Source: Notoacmeibacter sp. MSK16QG-6
GTDB taxonomy: Bacteria > Pseudomonadota > Alphaproteobacteria > Rhizobiales > Rhizobiaceae
Length of the DNA stretch: 64,000 nucleotides
Direction: 5' to 3'
Assembly (NCBI RefSeq): GCF_024158145.1
Contig: NZ_JAMYXM010000001.1
Coordinates: forward strand, 1,240,001 to 1,304,000
How positions within the stretch are numbered: position 1 is the stretch's first letter; the number at the start of each line of letters is the position of its first letter. The notes under the pieces were generated by a model. The model was not told the DNA's origin. It saw only the letters and a program-made list of their open reading frames with translations, and made no database searches. Positions 47,143 through 57,174 of the stretch are shown here, in pieces. A program made the translations under genes and the position numbers.

Positions 47143-48498
47143 ATGGACGTCAACACCGACCCCAACCGGACGGACGATCGCACCGAGCGGGCCATCGCGC
47201 ATCTCATGGGCCTTCACCCGAAAGGGTTCGACCTATCGCTCGACCGGATCGGCCGGCTGATGGAGCGGCTGGGCAATCCCCATATGCATCTGCCGCCGGT
47301 CATTCACATCGCCGGAACCAACGGCAAGGGCAGCGCATCGGCTTTCTGCCGCGCCATGCTGGAGGAGGCAGGGCTTTCCTGCCACGTGCACACCTCGCCG
47401 CATCTGGTCCGCTGGCATGAGCGCTTTCGCCTTGGCGGGCGCGGTGGCGGCCAGCTCGTCGATGACAAAACGCTGGCCGATGCCCTCGACCCGGTCGCAG
47501 ACGCCAATCGCGGCGAGCATATTACCGTCTTCGAACTGCTCACCGCGACCATGTTCGTGCTGTTCGCGGAGCATCCGGCCGATGTCGCGGTGATCGAGGT
47601 CGGTCTTGGCGGGCGCTTCGACGCGACGAATATCATTCAGCGCCCGGCAACCAGCCTGATCATGCCGGTCGCGCTGGACCATACGGCGTGGCTCGGAGAC
47701 CGCGTCGAACTGGTCGCCGCCGAAAAGGCTGGTATCATCAAGCCGGGCTGCCCGGTCGTCATCGGCGCGCAGATGCAGGATGCCGCACGCGACGTGCTGG
47801 TCGAAACGGCGGACCGGCTGGAATGCCCAACCAGCGTCTATGGGCAGGATTTCGTGGCGTTTCCCGATCAGGGCCGCTTCGTTTATCAGGATGGCGACGT
47901 GCTGTTCGATCTGTCCATGCCGCGCCTTCTGGGCCGGCACCAGCTGGCCAATGCGGCGGCGGCCATCGCGGCGGTCCGGAGCGCCGGTTTCGACATCGGC
48001 CATGGCGCCGTCGACCGGGCCATGCAGAGCGTACAGTGGCCCGCCCGCATGCAACGTCTGTCGCGCGGAAAGCTGGTTGATCTTGCGCCGGAGAATTGTG
48101 AGATCTGGCTGGATGGCGGGCACAATCCCGCTGCCGGGCAGGCCGTCGCCGAAGAGCTTGCGGCCCGCAACGAGATCGACGACCGGCCCGTTTTCATGAT
48201 CGCCGGCATGATCGACACGAAGGACCAGACGAACTTTTTCCGCCAGTTTACGGGGCTGGTGAAGCGTGTGTTCACCGTGCCAGTGCCGCAGACCGACGCG
48301 TCCGTGCCCAATGACGAACTGGCGGCGAAGGCCAATGAAGCGGGGCTGCCGGCCGAGCCGATCCACTCGGTCTCCAACGCGCTTCGCCTTCTGGCGGATA
48401 ACCAGGAAATCGACGATGTGCCGCCGCGCATCCTGATCTGCGGTTCGCTCTATCTCGCCGGCGCTGTGCTGAAAGAGAACGGGACTGTGCCGGAGTAG
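47143..48498 (+). CDS. folC: Folylpolyglutamate synthase / dihydrofolate synthase
   Basis: 451 residues from ATG 47143 (MDVNTDPNRTDD); the frame from 47050 overlaps accD. Mur-ligase-like P-loop HIAGTNGKGSASAF, SPHLVRWHERFRL, the metal site VIEVGLGGRFDATN, LDHTAWLGD and C-terminal IWLDGGHNPAAG. It adds glutamate residues to folates. The gene directly behind it is an AT-rich hypothetical, starting 3 nt after the stop codon. Confidence 0.95.
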   Translation: MDVNTDPNRTDDRTERAIAHLMGLHPKGFDLSLDRIGRLMERLGNPHMHLPPVIHIAGTNGKGSASAFCRAMLEEAGLSCHVHTSPHLVRWHERFRLGGRGGGQLVDDKTLADALDPVADANRGEHITVFELLTATMFVLFAEHPADVAVIEVGLGGRFDATNIIQRPATSLIMPVALDHTAWLGDRVELVAAEKAGIIKPGCPVVIGAQMQDAARDVLVETADRLECPTSVYGQDFVAFPDQGRFVYQDGDVLFDLSMPRLLGRHQLANAAAAIAAVRSAGFDIGHGAVDRAMQSVQWPARMQRLSRGKLVDLAPENCEIWLDGGHNPAAGQAVAEELAARNEIDDRPVFMIAGMIDTKDQTNFFRQFTGLVKRVFTVPVPQTDASVPNDELAAKANEAGLPAEPIHSVSNALRLLADNQEIDDVPPRILICGSLYLAGAVLKENGTVPE

Positions 48499-48501
48499 AT
48501 A

Positions 48502-48879
48502 ATGAATAAACTCGAAGAATCATATGCGATCATTGGGGAAACGCTTTCACTACTTGCTGAAGGCGGACTTCTATCGCGTGATCTGCATCCCGATCAGATA
48601 AAATGCTCGTTAGACCGAGACTTGAAATCCGACGTTTTTCACTGGATGAAGAACGAAGGCATTCTGTCCTATAAGGCTAGTATGCTGGACTCAACCTTAT
48701 GCGGAGCTCAGATAACTTCTGTAGGCATAGCACTTTTACAGGACAGAACGTTTTTCGATAACGAGTCGATTGCCGACGTTATACCCTTAGAAGGATCGGG
48801 TATTAGCGAGGATCTATTGATTAAAATTGGCAGTTTTGTCGGTTCGACGTTGGGAGGCTTTACTAAATCTCTCGGTTAG
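48502..48879 (+). CDS. AT-rich hypothetical protein behind folC
   Basis: 125 residues (MNKLEESYAIIGETLSLL...) without membrane segment or signal; it contains a possible winged-helix-like stretch (VFHWMKNEGILSYKASML). No family recognised. Composition is lower in GC than neighbours (48601-48660 has 27 G/C of 60). It starts 3 nt after the folC stop codon and ends just before the convergent GST gene, so it depends on the trp-accD-folC transcript. Confidence 0.7.
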   Translation: MNKLEESYAIIGETLSLLAEGGLLSRDLHPDQIKCSLDRDLKSDVFHWMKNEGILSYKASMLDSTLCGAQITSVGIALLQDRTFFDNESIADVIPLEGSGISEDLLIKIGSFVGSTLGGFTKSLG

Positions 48880-48882
48880 AGG

Positions 48883-49587
48883 CTAACCATCCGGGCTTGG
48901 GATCGTTAGCGCCTTCTGGCTGGCGGGGCGGTCGAGGCAGCGATTGAGCCAGCGGGTGACGTTTTCCGACTCCGTCAGGCCCAGTTCGTCGCCAGCCTTG
49001 TAGAAATCGCGAACGCCCCGAACCCAGGGCCACGTCGCGATATCGGCGATGGAATAGGTGTCGCCGGCCAGATAGGCCTTGCCTTCCAGCGCCTCGTCGA
49101 GGACACCCATCAGGCGACGGCTCTCATTGGTATAGCGCGTGCGCGGGTCTTTCTCGCCAAGATCCGTCTTCTCCGCATCGCGGTACTGGCCGAATTGTCC
49201 GAACATCGGCCCGACGCCGCCCATCTGGAACATCAGCCATTGCAGGATGTGATAGCGTTCCGGTTCGGTCGCGCCAAAAAAAGCGCCGGCCTTGTCCGCC
49301 AGATAGATGAGAATGGCGCCGCTCTCGAACAGCGGCAGCGGCTTTCCGTCCGGGCCGTTCGGGTCGATAATCGCCGGAATCTTATTGTTCGGATTGAGCG
49401 ACAGAAATTCTTCGCTCTTCTGTTCGCCATTCAGGCGGACCAGATGCGGCTCATAGTCGAGACCCGTCTCTTCCAGCATGGCCGACACCTTGATGCCGTT
49501 CGGCGTCGGAAAGGAGTAGAGCTGGATCGCATCGGCGTTTTCCGGCGGCCATTTCGCGGTGATCGGGAAGGCGGAGAGATCGGTCAT
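48883..49587 (-). CDS. Glutathione S-transferase family protein (YfcG/YghU-like)
   Basis: 234 residues from ATG 49587 (AGAGGA upstream; TTG two codons earlier is possible). Thioredoxin-fold N-terminal domain (QLYSFPTPNGIKVSAMLEETGL, NPNNKIPAI, LFESGAILIYLAD) and helical C-terminal domain (MFQMGGVGPMFGQFGQY, FSIADIATWPW-like YSIADIATWPW). The long N-terminal leader and GGVGPMFGQ motif are typical of Nu-class disulfide-bond reductases. Substrate unknown. Confidence 0.9.
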   Translation of the reverse strand: MTDLSAFPITAKWPPENADAIQLYSFPTPNGIKVSAMLEETGLDYEPHLVRLNGEQKSEEFLSLNPNNKIPAIIDPNGPDGKPLPLFESGAILIYLADKAGAFFGATEPERYHILQWLMFQMGGVGPMFGQFGQYRDAEKTDLGEKDPRTRYTNESRRLMGVLDEALEGKAYLAGDTYSIADIATWPWVRGVRDFYKAGDELGLTESENVTRWLNRCLDRPASQKALTIPSPDG

Positions 49588-49680
49588 GGACAATCCTCTG
49601 AGGGTTCGATGCGCCTGCAGATAGGAGGCGGACCACCTTGTGCAACGCAGTACCTGCAGGGGAGAAGGCGAAGAGCGACG

Positions 49681-50295
49681 CTAAGCTGATTTCGTTACGC
49701 GGCGAAGGGTGAGGTTCAGACGGCCGCCACCCTTCAGCAGGGAAGACGAACCGGGGATTATTCGGTCGACGCCATGCCGCGCCATCCGTCCCTCGCCGCC
49801 AAGAATGACAATATCGCCGCTCGACAGCCGGAACGAGCATGTGCGCCCGCCATCTGCCGCACCGACGCGAAAGATCGCCGTGTCACCCAGCGAGATCGAC
49901 AGGACCGGCGCGCGCGCCTCTTCTTCATCCCTGTCCTGGTGCAACCCCATCCGGGCGGCATCGGTGTAAAAATTGATCAGGCAAGCCTCCGGCGGATCGG
50001 TCCATTCGGCATATCTGCTCCACAGGTCGAGAAGGCTTTTCGGCATGGTTGGCCAAGGCTCGCCGGTCGTCGGATGCGTCGGCTGATAGCGATAGCCGTT
50101 TTCCTTGTCCGTCACCCAGCCGAGAGGGCCGCAATTGGTCATGCGCACGCTCATCGGCTTGCCGGTTCTGGGCATATGAGGCGTGTAAAGCGGCGCTTGG
50201 GCGACGACCCCACGGACATCCTGCAACAGCGCTGTCTGTGCAGTCCGGTCGAGGGCTTCCGGTATGTAGCGGACGCCATCCGGGAGGGTCTTCAT
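49681..50295 (-). CDS. alkB: AlkB-type 2-oxoglutarate-dependent DNA repair dioxygenase
   Basis: 204 residues from ATG 50295 (MKTLPDGVRYIPEALDR). Iron and 2-oxoglutarate ligands visible: LHQDRDE (His-x-Asp), GVDRIIPGSSSLLKG preceded by ARHGVD (second His) and RLNLTLRR (Arg). The nucleotide-recognition lid includes SVRMTNCGPLGW. It repairs alkylated bases by oxidative demethylation. It lies 38 nt after a tetR gene on the same strand. Confidence 0.94.
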   Translation of the reverse strand: MKTLPDGVRYIPEALDRTAQTALLQDVRGVVAQAPLYTPHMPRTGKPMSVRMTNCGPLGWVTDKENGYRYQPTHPTTGEPWPTMPKSLLDLWSRYAEWTDPPEACLINFYTDAARMGLHQDRDEEEARAPVLSISLGDTAIFRVGAADGGRTCSFRLSSGDIVILGGEGRMARHGVDRIIPGSSSLLKGGGRLNLTLRRVTKSA

Positions 50296-50333
50296 GCTTG
50301 GCCGCTTTCGGTCAGATCGCTCTTTGTCTCGGT

Positions 50334-50927
50334 CTACATGGCCGCCTGGCGCAGCTCGGCAACGGGCTCCGATGACTGCAGCAGAGGACCGAGCGTTGCA
50401 AGACATGCGCGGAACGGCGCAACGTCTCTGCGAATGCGCGAATAGACGATCGCGCCTTCCAGCGTCATCAATACCGTGATGGCCACTTCATCCGCCTGCT
50501 CGACCTTATGCATTCTGAGGAAGTCGGCATAGTAGGACACGATCTCCCTGTTGGAACGCAGCAGAGTTTCGATCAGCTGAGCCTCCGGTTCGCCGAGGCC
50601 GGTGCCAAGCGTTGAAATGACGACACCCTCCCCAAATTCGGTTCGGACCAGCCAATTGCTGCATTTGTCGCAGAGAAAGGACAGATGCTCGATGGGCGAC
50701 ATACGGTCTTCAATCGCCTGTTCGAAGAGCTTCAATATCCGCGCCGTCAGGGATTGCACCGCCACACAGGCGAGGTCCGGCTTTCCCTTGGGAAAATGAT
50801 GATAGAGCGAGCCTTTTGGCGCATTGGCCTGCGCCAGGATTTCCGCGACGCCTGTGGCGTGATAGCCGCGGCGCTTGAACAGCGTCAGGGCGGCGTAGAG
50901 AATGCGCTCTCGGGTCTTATGCGGCAT
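50334..50927 (-). CDS. TetR/AcrR family regulator
   Basis: 197 residues. N-terminal helix-turn-helix RERILYAALTLFKRRGYHATGVAEIL..., GSLYHHFPKGKPDLACVAVQS; the C-terminal ligand domain resembles the LmrA/YxaF type (LSFLCDKCSNWLVRTEFGEGVVISTL). It is upstream of alkB with a 38-nt gap, so it may control its own operon. No clear palindrome is seen in the upstream AT-rich region (51000-51050). Confidence 0.87.
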   Translation of the reverse strand: MPHKTRERILYAALTLFKRRGYHATGVAEILAQANAPKGSLYHHFPKGKPDLACVAVQSLTARILKLFEQAIEDRMSPIEHLSFLCDKCSNWLVRTEFGEGVVISTLGTGLGEPEAQLIETLLRSNREIVSYYADFLRMHKVEQADEVAITVLMTLEGAIVYSRIRRDVAPFRACLATLGPLLQSSEPVAELRQAAM

Positions 50928-51098
50928 AGGATGGTGTTCTTCTCATTCACGCCCCTTTTGCAATGTTCCGCGACGCAGCGGAAAGCGGACCTGAAGCGGT
51001 TGCACCCTATATATTCACCTGTCAATATGTGTATTGGGCTAAGGTGATACGCTCAATTCAAGCAAGCGGACCTCGGCCCCAATCGTCAGAGCGGTCTC

Positions 51099-51554
51099 TC
51101 AGCCGCGCGGCGGCTGGCGAAGCTTCTTGATTTCGCCGCGCTGTGTCTTCGCTTTCAGGCGGCGTTCGACGGAGCCTCTGGTCGGCCGTGTCCGCCGCCT
51201 TTTCTTCGCGGGCGGCGCGGATGCCTCCCATAGCAGGTCGGCGAGGCGCTGGCGCGCGGCGATGCGGTTGGCTTCCTGCCGGCGTTCCTCCTGCGCCTCG
51301 ATCACGAGTTCGCCGTCCTTCGTGGCACGGTTGCCGGCCAGCTCCAGAAGACGCCGCTTCGTTCGCTCATCGAGCTTTCCGGCATGAGCCGGCGTCAGGC
51401 GCAATTGCACAGCGGTCGCGTTTTTGTTGACGTTCTGGCCCCCGGGGCCGGAAGCAGCAATGAACTTTTCGCTCAGTTCGTGAGGAAAGATCGCATTGCC
51501 GCGCTGGCCGCGCAGCGGATCGTCAATCGAACGGATGGTCGGAGAACGCGCCAT
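51099..51554 (-). CDS. arfB: Alternative ribosome-rescue hydrolase ArfB (YaeJ)
   Basis: 151 residues from ATG 51554 (MARSPTIRSIDD). Catalytic GGQ in FIAASGPGGQNVNKNATAVQLR and a long basic tail (KKRRRTRPTRGSVERRLKAKTQRGEIKKL) that enters the mRNA channel of stalled ribosomes. It releases nascent peptides on non-stop messages. It follows pckA on the same strand after a terminator. Confidence 0.93.
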   Translation of the reverse strand: MARSPTIRSIDDPLRGQRGNAIFPHELSEKFIAASGPGGQNVNKNATAVQLRLTPAHAGKLDERTKRRLLELAGNRATKDGELVIEAQEERRQEANRIAARQRLADLLWEASAPPAKKRRRTRPTRGSVERRLKAKTQRGEIKKLRQPPRG

Positions 51555-51580
51555 GGCGCCTATTTGCATCAGAACCGGCA

Positions 51581-51613
51581 AAAGAAAAAGGCCCGGCCTT
51601 AAGGGCCGAGCCT
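51581..51613 (-). terminator. Terminator of pckA
   Basis: 10-bp stem AGGCCCGGCC/GGCCGAGCCT with one G-T pair (51589-51598 with 51604-51613), loop TTAAG, followed on the minus strand by TTTTTCTTTT. Confidence 0.85.
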
Positions 51614-51637
51614 GTCCTCCCGAAGGATGAATTTTGC

Positions 51638-53242
<1,605 letters not shown>

Positions 53243-53612
53243 TGCACTGATCCATTTGCTAGCCGCTGGCGGCGTTCCTCCATACCGCGTCTGCAAGTGC
53301 AAACCGGCGATAGCGCTCGCTACTGACAAACTCTTGCGGTCATTTCAAATATTTAATCGATTAGCGATTTTGGAAAACGCCTTAATCGATTAACGCCGCC
53401 TTTCGAGGGACGGAACCCTAGCGCAATAGGGCTTTGCGTGTGCTCGCCGTGTCGGTAACGGCTGCGATCGAAGCCATTCTTTGCTCCAAGGTCGGGCGGA
53501 GAAGACCGCCTCCCCTCTGTTCATCGCCACATTTTGTACCACATTCGTCCGGCATGCCGCCGGTCTGTGCTAAGACCGGGACACCCGAATGAACGCTAGG
53601 GAAAGGTTCGAC
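53243..53612. other. Non-coding divergent region between pckA and chvI
   Basis: About 370 bp. The half next to pckA contains twin TTAATCGATTA operators (annotated separately). The half next to chvI (53400-53610) holds its promoter and shows no strong repeat to my eye. Confidence 0.5.
53353..53393. promoter_or_regulatory. Twin LacI-type operators upstream of pckA (PckR-like)
   Basis: TTAATCGATTAG (53353-53364) and the perfect palindrome TTAATCGATTAA (53382-53393), centres 29 bp apart, about 110-150 bp before the pckA start codon. The central CG of AATCGATT is typical of LacI-family sites. In Sinorhizobium a LacI-GalR protein, PckR, controls pckA; I infer the same here. The pckR gene is not in the window. 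Confidence 0.7.
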
Positions 53613-54320
53613 ATGACGACCATCGCACTCGTCGATGACGACCGAAACATCCTGACCTCCGTTTCCATTGCCCTGGAATCCGAAGGCTATAAGGTCGAAA
53701 CGTATACGGATGGCGCGTCCGCGCTGGACGGCCTTCAGGATCGACCGCCCAATCTGGCCATTTTCGATATAAAGATGCCGCGCATGGACGGAATGGAGCT
53801 ACTGCGTCGGCTTCGTCAGAAGTCCGACCTGCCCGTTATCTTCCTGACGTCCAAGGACGATGAGATCGATGAACTGTTCGGCCTGAAGATGGGCGCCGAC
53901 GATTTCATCAAAAAGCCGTTCAGCCAGCGTCTCCTGGTAGAGCGGGTCAAGGCGGTACTACGCCGCGCCATAGCGAGGGAGGCCGCCGCTTCCGGTAAGG
54001 CAGGCCCGGACGCCGCCTCATCGATGGAGCGCGGCCAGCTCGTCATGGATCAGGAGCGCCATACCTGCACATGGAAAGGTGAGCCGGTGACGCTGACTGT
54101 CACGGAGTTTCTCATTCTCCATGCTCTGGCGCAGCGGCCTGGCGTCGTGAAAAGCCGTGACGCTCTGATGGATGCCGCCTATGATGAGCAGGTCTATGTC
54201 GACGACAGAACGATCGACAGCCATATCAAGCGGCTGCGCAAAAAGTTCAAAGCCGTCGACGATGAGTTCGACATGATCGAGACCCTTTATGGCGTCGGTT
54301 ATCGCTTCAGAGAAGTCTAA
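53613..54320 (+). CDS. chvI: OmpR-family response regulator ChvI
   Basis: 235 residues from ATG 53613 (GGGAAAGG upstream). Receiver domain with Asp52 in [10 protein letters not shown], Lys in [17 protein letters not shown], and an OmpR-type winged helix ([31 protein letters not shown], then [18 protein letters not shown]). With ChvG it controls envelope, acid and host-related genes in Rhizobiales. chvG overlaps its end or starts just after. Confidence 0.94.
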   Translation: MTTIALVDDDRNILTSVSIALESEGYKVETYTDGASALDGLQDRPPNLAIFDIKMPRMDGMELLRRLRQKSDLPVIFLTSKDDEIDELFGLKMGADDFIKKPFSQRLLVERVKAVLRRAIAREAAASGKAGPDAASSMERGQLVMDQERHTCTWKGEPVTLTVTEFLILHALAQRPGVVKSRDALMDAAYDEQVYVDDRTIDSHIKRLRKKFKAVDDEFDMIETLYGVGYRFREV

Positions 54321-56157
54321 ACCGGGAAATCAGCCCCCGACCCTAACGTCTGCGGAGGGCGCAGCTCCTTCGACTTCTTCACGTGCGCGCGCCGTTCCGC
54401 CACCAATGGCTGCGCCACGTCGCCGCAACTGGCGCAACCTCCCCTTCAGCAGTCTGCGGTTTGCGAGGCGCGCGACGCGCTATCTCGTTCTCTCATCCAT
54501 CGCCCGACGAATTCTCTTCCTCAACCTTGTCGGGCTTGGCGTTCTGGTCGTCGGCATTCTCTATCTCAACCAGTATCGGGAAGGGTTGATCGAGGCGAAG
54601 GTCGAAAGTCTGTCGACGCAGGCGCGGATCATCGCGGGCGCGATTGCCGCATCCGCCACAGTGGAAACGGATTCGCTGCAGATCGACCCGGAGAAGCTGC
54701 TGGAACTGCAGGCTGGCCAATCGATCGTGCCTTCTTCCGACGGCTTGGACAGTCTGGTCTTTCCGATCAATCCGGAGCGCGTCGCGCCAGTGCTGCGCCG
54801 CTTGATCTCGCCGACCCGCACCCGTGCCCGGGTCTATGACCGTGACGGCAATATTTTGCTGGATTCGCAGCAATTCTATTCCCGCGGGCAAATCCTCCGC
54901 TACGATCTGCCGAAGCTTGAACCGGCCGTACCGACGATTTTCGACCGTTTGGAAGCCTATTTCCTCAGCCTGTTCGGCCGCGATTACATCTCGCTCGATC
55001 ACGAAGAGCCGGGCGTGGCGGGCTCCAACTATTCGGAGGTCACGGCCTCGTTGACCGGTGAGCAGCGAAGTGTCGTTCGCCGCAATACCGAGGGCGAGAC
55101 GATCATCGCCGTTGCGGTTCCGATCCAGCGATTCCGAGCCGTTCTCGGCGCCCTGCAGCTCTCCACGATCGGTGGCGATATCGATGACATCATTCGGTCC
55201 GAACGCACCGCCATCCTGGCCGTGTTCGGCGTCGCCGCTGCCGTGACGATCTTTTTATCGTTTCTTCTGGCGTCGACCATCGCGAAACCGTTGCGTCGGC
55301 TCTCGGCTGCGGCGATGCGCGTGAAGCGCGGCGTGAAGGAACGGCAGGAAATTCCGGACTTCTCCGATCGCGGCGATGAAATCGGCCATCTTTCCGGATC
55401 GCTCCGTTCCATGACCGAAGCGCTTTACAACCGTATCGAGGCGATCGAACGTTTCGCGGCAGACGTCGCACACGAGTTGAAGAACCCGCTGACCAGCTTG
55501 CGTAGCGCGGTGGAGACCCTGCCGCTTGCAAAGAACGAAGCCTCGCGGCAAAGACTGCTCGAGGTGATCGAGCACGATGTGCGGCGGCTCGACCGCCTGA
55601 TCACCGATATTTCGGACGCTTCACGACTCGACGCGGAACTGGCGCGCGTCGATGCCGAGCCCATCGATCTGCGTAAGCTGCTCTCCGATATTGTCGAGGT
55701 GGACCGGCAGACCGCCAAGGTACATAGCAATGCCCGCCTCTCGCTGACCATGGATGACGATCATCGCGGCAAGAGAGCGTTCGTGGTGTCCGGCCATGAT
55801 CTGCGGCTCGGCCAGGTCTTCTCCAATCTCATCGGCAATGCCCGGTCCTTCGTGCCCGACCGGAACGGTAACATCGCTATCGAACTGTTCCGGCGCGGCA
55901 GCCGCGTGATCATCTGGGTCGAGGACAACGGCCCTGGCATTGGCGGCGAGAACATCGAACGCATTTTCGAACGCTTCTACACCGACAGGCCGGAAGGCGA
56001 GGCGTTCGGACAGAATTCCGGTCTCGGCCTTTCGATCTCAAGGCAGATCGTGGAAGCGCATGGCGGCCAACTGACGGCAGAAAACATTGTCGACGAGGAG
56101 GCCGAGAACGGCGTTGGCGGAGCGCGTTTCATCATCGATCTACCGGCCCGTCACTAA
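54289..56157 (+). CDS. chvG: Sensor histidine kinase ChvG
   Basis: 622 residues from ATG 54289, overlapping chvI by 32 nt; the true start may be later (ATG 54406 gives 583 residues), since the first about 60 residues are proline/serine-rich and no ribosome site is clear. First membrane helix [20 protein letters not shown], periplasmic domain, second helix ([20 protein letters not shown]), HAMP, H-box [18 protein letters not shown] with His, N-box, and ATP-lid [27 protein letters not shown]. It phosphorylates ChvI in response to acid or periplasmic signals. Confidence 0.9.
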   Translation: MASVIASEKSKPGNQPPTLTSAEGAAPSTSSRARAVPPPMAAPRRRNWRNLPFSSLRFARRATRYLVLSSIARRILFLNLVGLGVLVVGILYLNQYREGLIEAKVESLSTQARIIAGAIAASATVETDSLQIDPEKLLELQAGQSIVPSSDGLDSLVFPINPERVAPVLRRLISPTRTRARVYDRDGNILLDSQQFYSRGQILRYDLPKLEPAVPTIFDRLEAYFLSLFGRDYISLDHEEPGVAGSNYSEVTASLTGEQRSVVRRNTEGETIIAVAVPIQRFRAVLGALQLSTIGGDIDDIIRSERTAILAVFGVAAAVTIFLSFLLASTIAKPLRRLSAAAMRVKRGVKERQEIPDFSDRGDEIGHLSGSLRSMTEALYNRIEAIERFAADVAHELKNPLTSLRSAVETLPLAKNEASRQRLLEVIEHDVRRLDRLITDISDASRLDAELARVDAEPIDLRKLLSDIVEVDRQTAKVHSNARLSLTMDDDHRGKRAFVVSGHDLRLGQVFSNLIGNARSFVPDRNGNIAIELFRRGSRVIIWVEDNGPGIGGENIERIFERFYTDRPEGEAFGQNSGLGLSISRQIVEAHGGQLTAENIVDEEAENGVGGARFIIDLPARH

Positions 56158-56359
56158 GGGCTCGACGCATAGGCTAGAACGCGCGCCCTGCTCGACTGCT
56201 GTGCCGGGTTGATCACTTCTTCAGCATTTCGCCCCTAATATCGTCATTTCGCGCTTGCGTTCGGTTCACAGGACGGCAAGATAGATTGAATGCGGCAAAG
56301 TGCACGCGCGCGGGGTTGAGGCAAATGCTGCATCGCCGAAATGGCAGGGAAGGGCAAGC
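56158..56359 (+). other. Gap between chvG and EIIA where hprK would be expected
   Basis: About 200 bp. In most Rhizobiales a short hprK (HPr kinase/phosphorylase) gene of roughly 145 codons sits here. I find no open frame or HprK-like Walker A in this gap, and no gene elsewhere in the window. Confidence 0.55.
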
Positions 56360-56758
56360 ATGATCGGTCTTGTACTGGTGACACATGGCCGTCTCGCCGA
56401 AGAATTTCGGCAGGCCGTTGAGCATGTTGTCGGTCCGCAAGACAAATTCGCCACCGTCTGTATCGGTCCCGAAGACGATATGGAGCAACGCCGCCGCGAG
56501 ATCATCGATGCCGTCAGCCAGACGGATAGCGGCAGCGGCGTCGTCATCGTCACCGACATGTTTGGCGGCACGCCGTCCAATTTGGCGATATCCGTCATGG
56601 ATGAGGGCCGGATCGAAGTCATCGCCGGCATGAACCTGCCCATGTTGATCAAACTTTCCTCGGTGCGCGGAAGCGCCGAGATGAAGACAGCGCTCGAAGA
56701 CGCCCAGACGGCCGGAAAGAAATACATCAACGTGGCCAGCCAAATCCTCGCAAAATGA
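56360..56758 (+). CDS. PTS EIIA component of mannose type (regulatory)
   Basis: 132 residues from ATG 56360 (GGGAAGGG upstream). Mannose-family EIIA fold with the phospho-His9 in GLVLVTHGRLAEEF, and GVVIVTDMFGGTPSNLA. No EIIB or EIIC sugar permease is near, so this belongs to the regulatory PTS of alphaproteobacteria (nitrogen-PTS-like chain ending at EIIA). Its end overlaps the HPr start (ATGA). Confidence 0.93.
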   Translation: MIGLVLVTHGRLAEEFRQAVEHVVGPQDKFATVCIGPEDDMEQRRREIIDAVSQTDSGSGVVIVTDMFGGTPSNLAISVMDEGRIEVIAGMNLPMLIKLSSVRGSAEMKTALEDAQTAGKKYINVASQILAK

Positions 56759-57048
56759 ACGAACTGGCGACTGACAACGGCATCGTGAAGCGGCTGACCA
56801 TCTGCAACAAGCGTGGCCTTCACGCGCGAGCGTCCGCAAAATTCGTGCAGACCGTCGCGGCGTTCGACGCCGAAGTTCTGGTCGAACGTGATGGCCTTAA
56901 GGTCGACGGAACCTCCATTCTCGATCTGATGATGCTGGCCGCCGCGGACGGAGCCGTCATCACGGTCTCCACCAGTGGACCGCAGGCCGCTGAAGCCATG
57001 GACGCCATCGAAGACCTCGTGACCGACCGTTTCGGTGAAGCGGTCTAG
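56755..57048 (+). CDS. HPr family phosphocarrier protein
   Basis: 97 residues. Phospho-His23 in KRGLHARASAKFVQ and the regulatory Ser54 in GTSILDLMMLAA, the position equivalent to Ser46 of classical HPr. It passes phosphate from EI(Ntr) to EIIA. Ser54 is kept although no hprK gene is seen. Coupled to EIIA by 4-nt overlap; ahcY follows after about 125 nt. Confidence 0.94.
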   Translation: MNELATDNGIVKRLTICNKRGLHARASAKFVQTVAAFDAEVLVERDGLKVDGTSILDLMMLAAADGAVITVSTSGPQAAEAMDAIEDLVTDRFGEAV

Positions 57049-57174
57049 CCACGACCACGGGTATAAACTTTTCCTTATATGATGTTGCGAGGCTGCCGTC
57101 GCTCTGGTATGGCGGGCACCATGTCACGGTGTGCGAATGCCGCCACTTCCCCTTCGATCTTTCGGGAGCGCTTC
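57049..57174 (+). other. Leader region of ahcY with possible hairpins
   Basis: 126 nt. A nested structure can be drawn in 57110-57150 (GGCGG with CCGCC around a GCACC/GGTGT inner stem). It does not match the SAH riboswitch pattern that I know. Low-certainty regulatory element. Confidence 0.3.

Noticed and set aside
47233-48366. 377-codon frame antisense to folC
   Set aside because: Shadow of folC; protein is His/Arg/Asp-rich without domain.
57049-57174. SAH riboswitch before ahcY
   Set aside because: The sequence does not show the conserved SAH-riboswitch core that I know; only reported as an unclassified leader.
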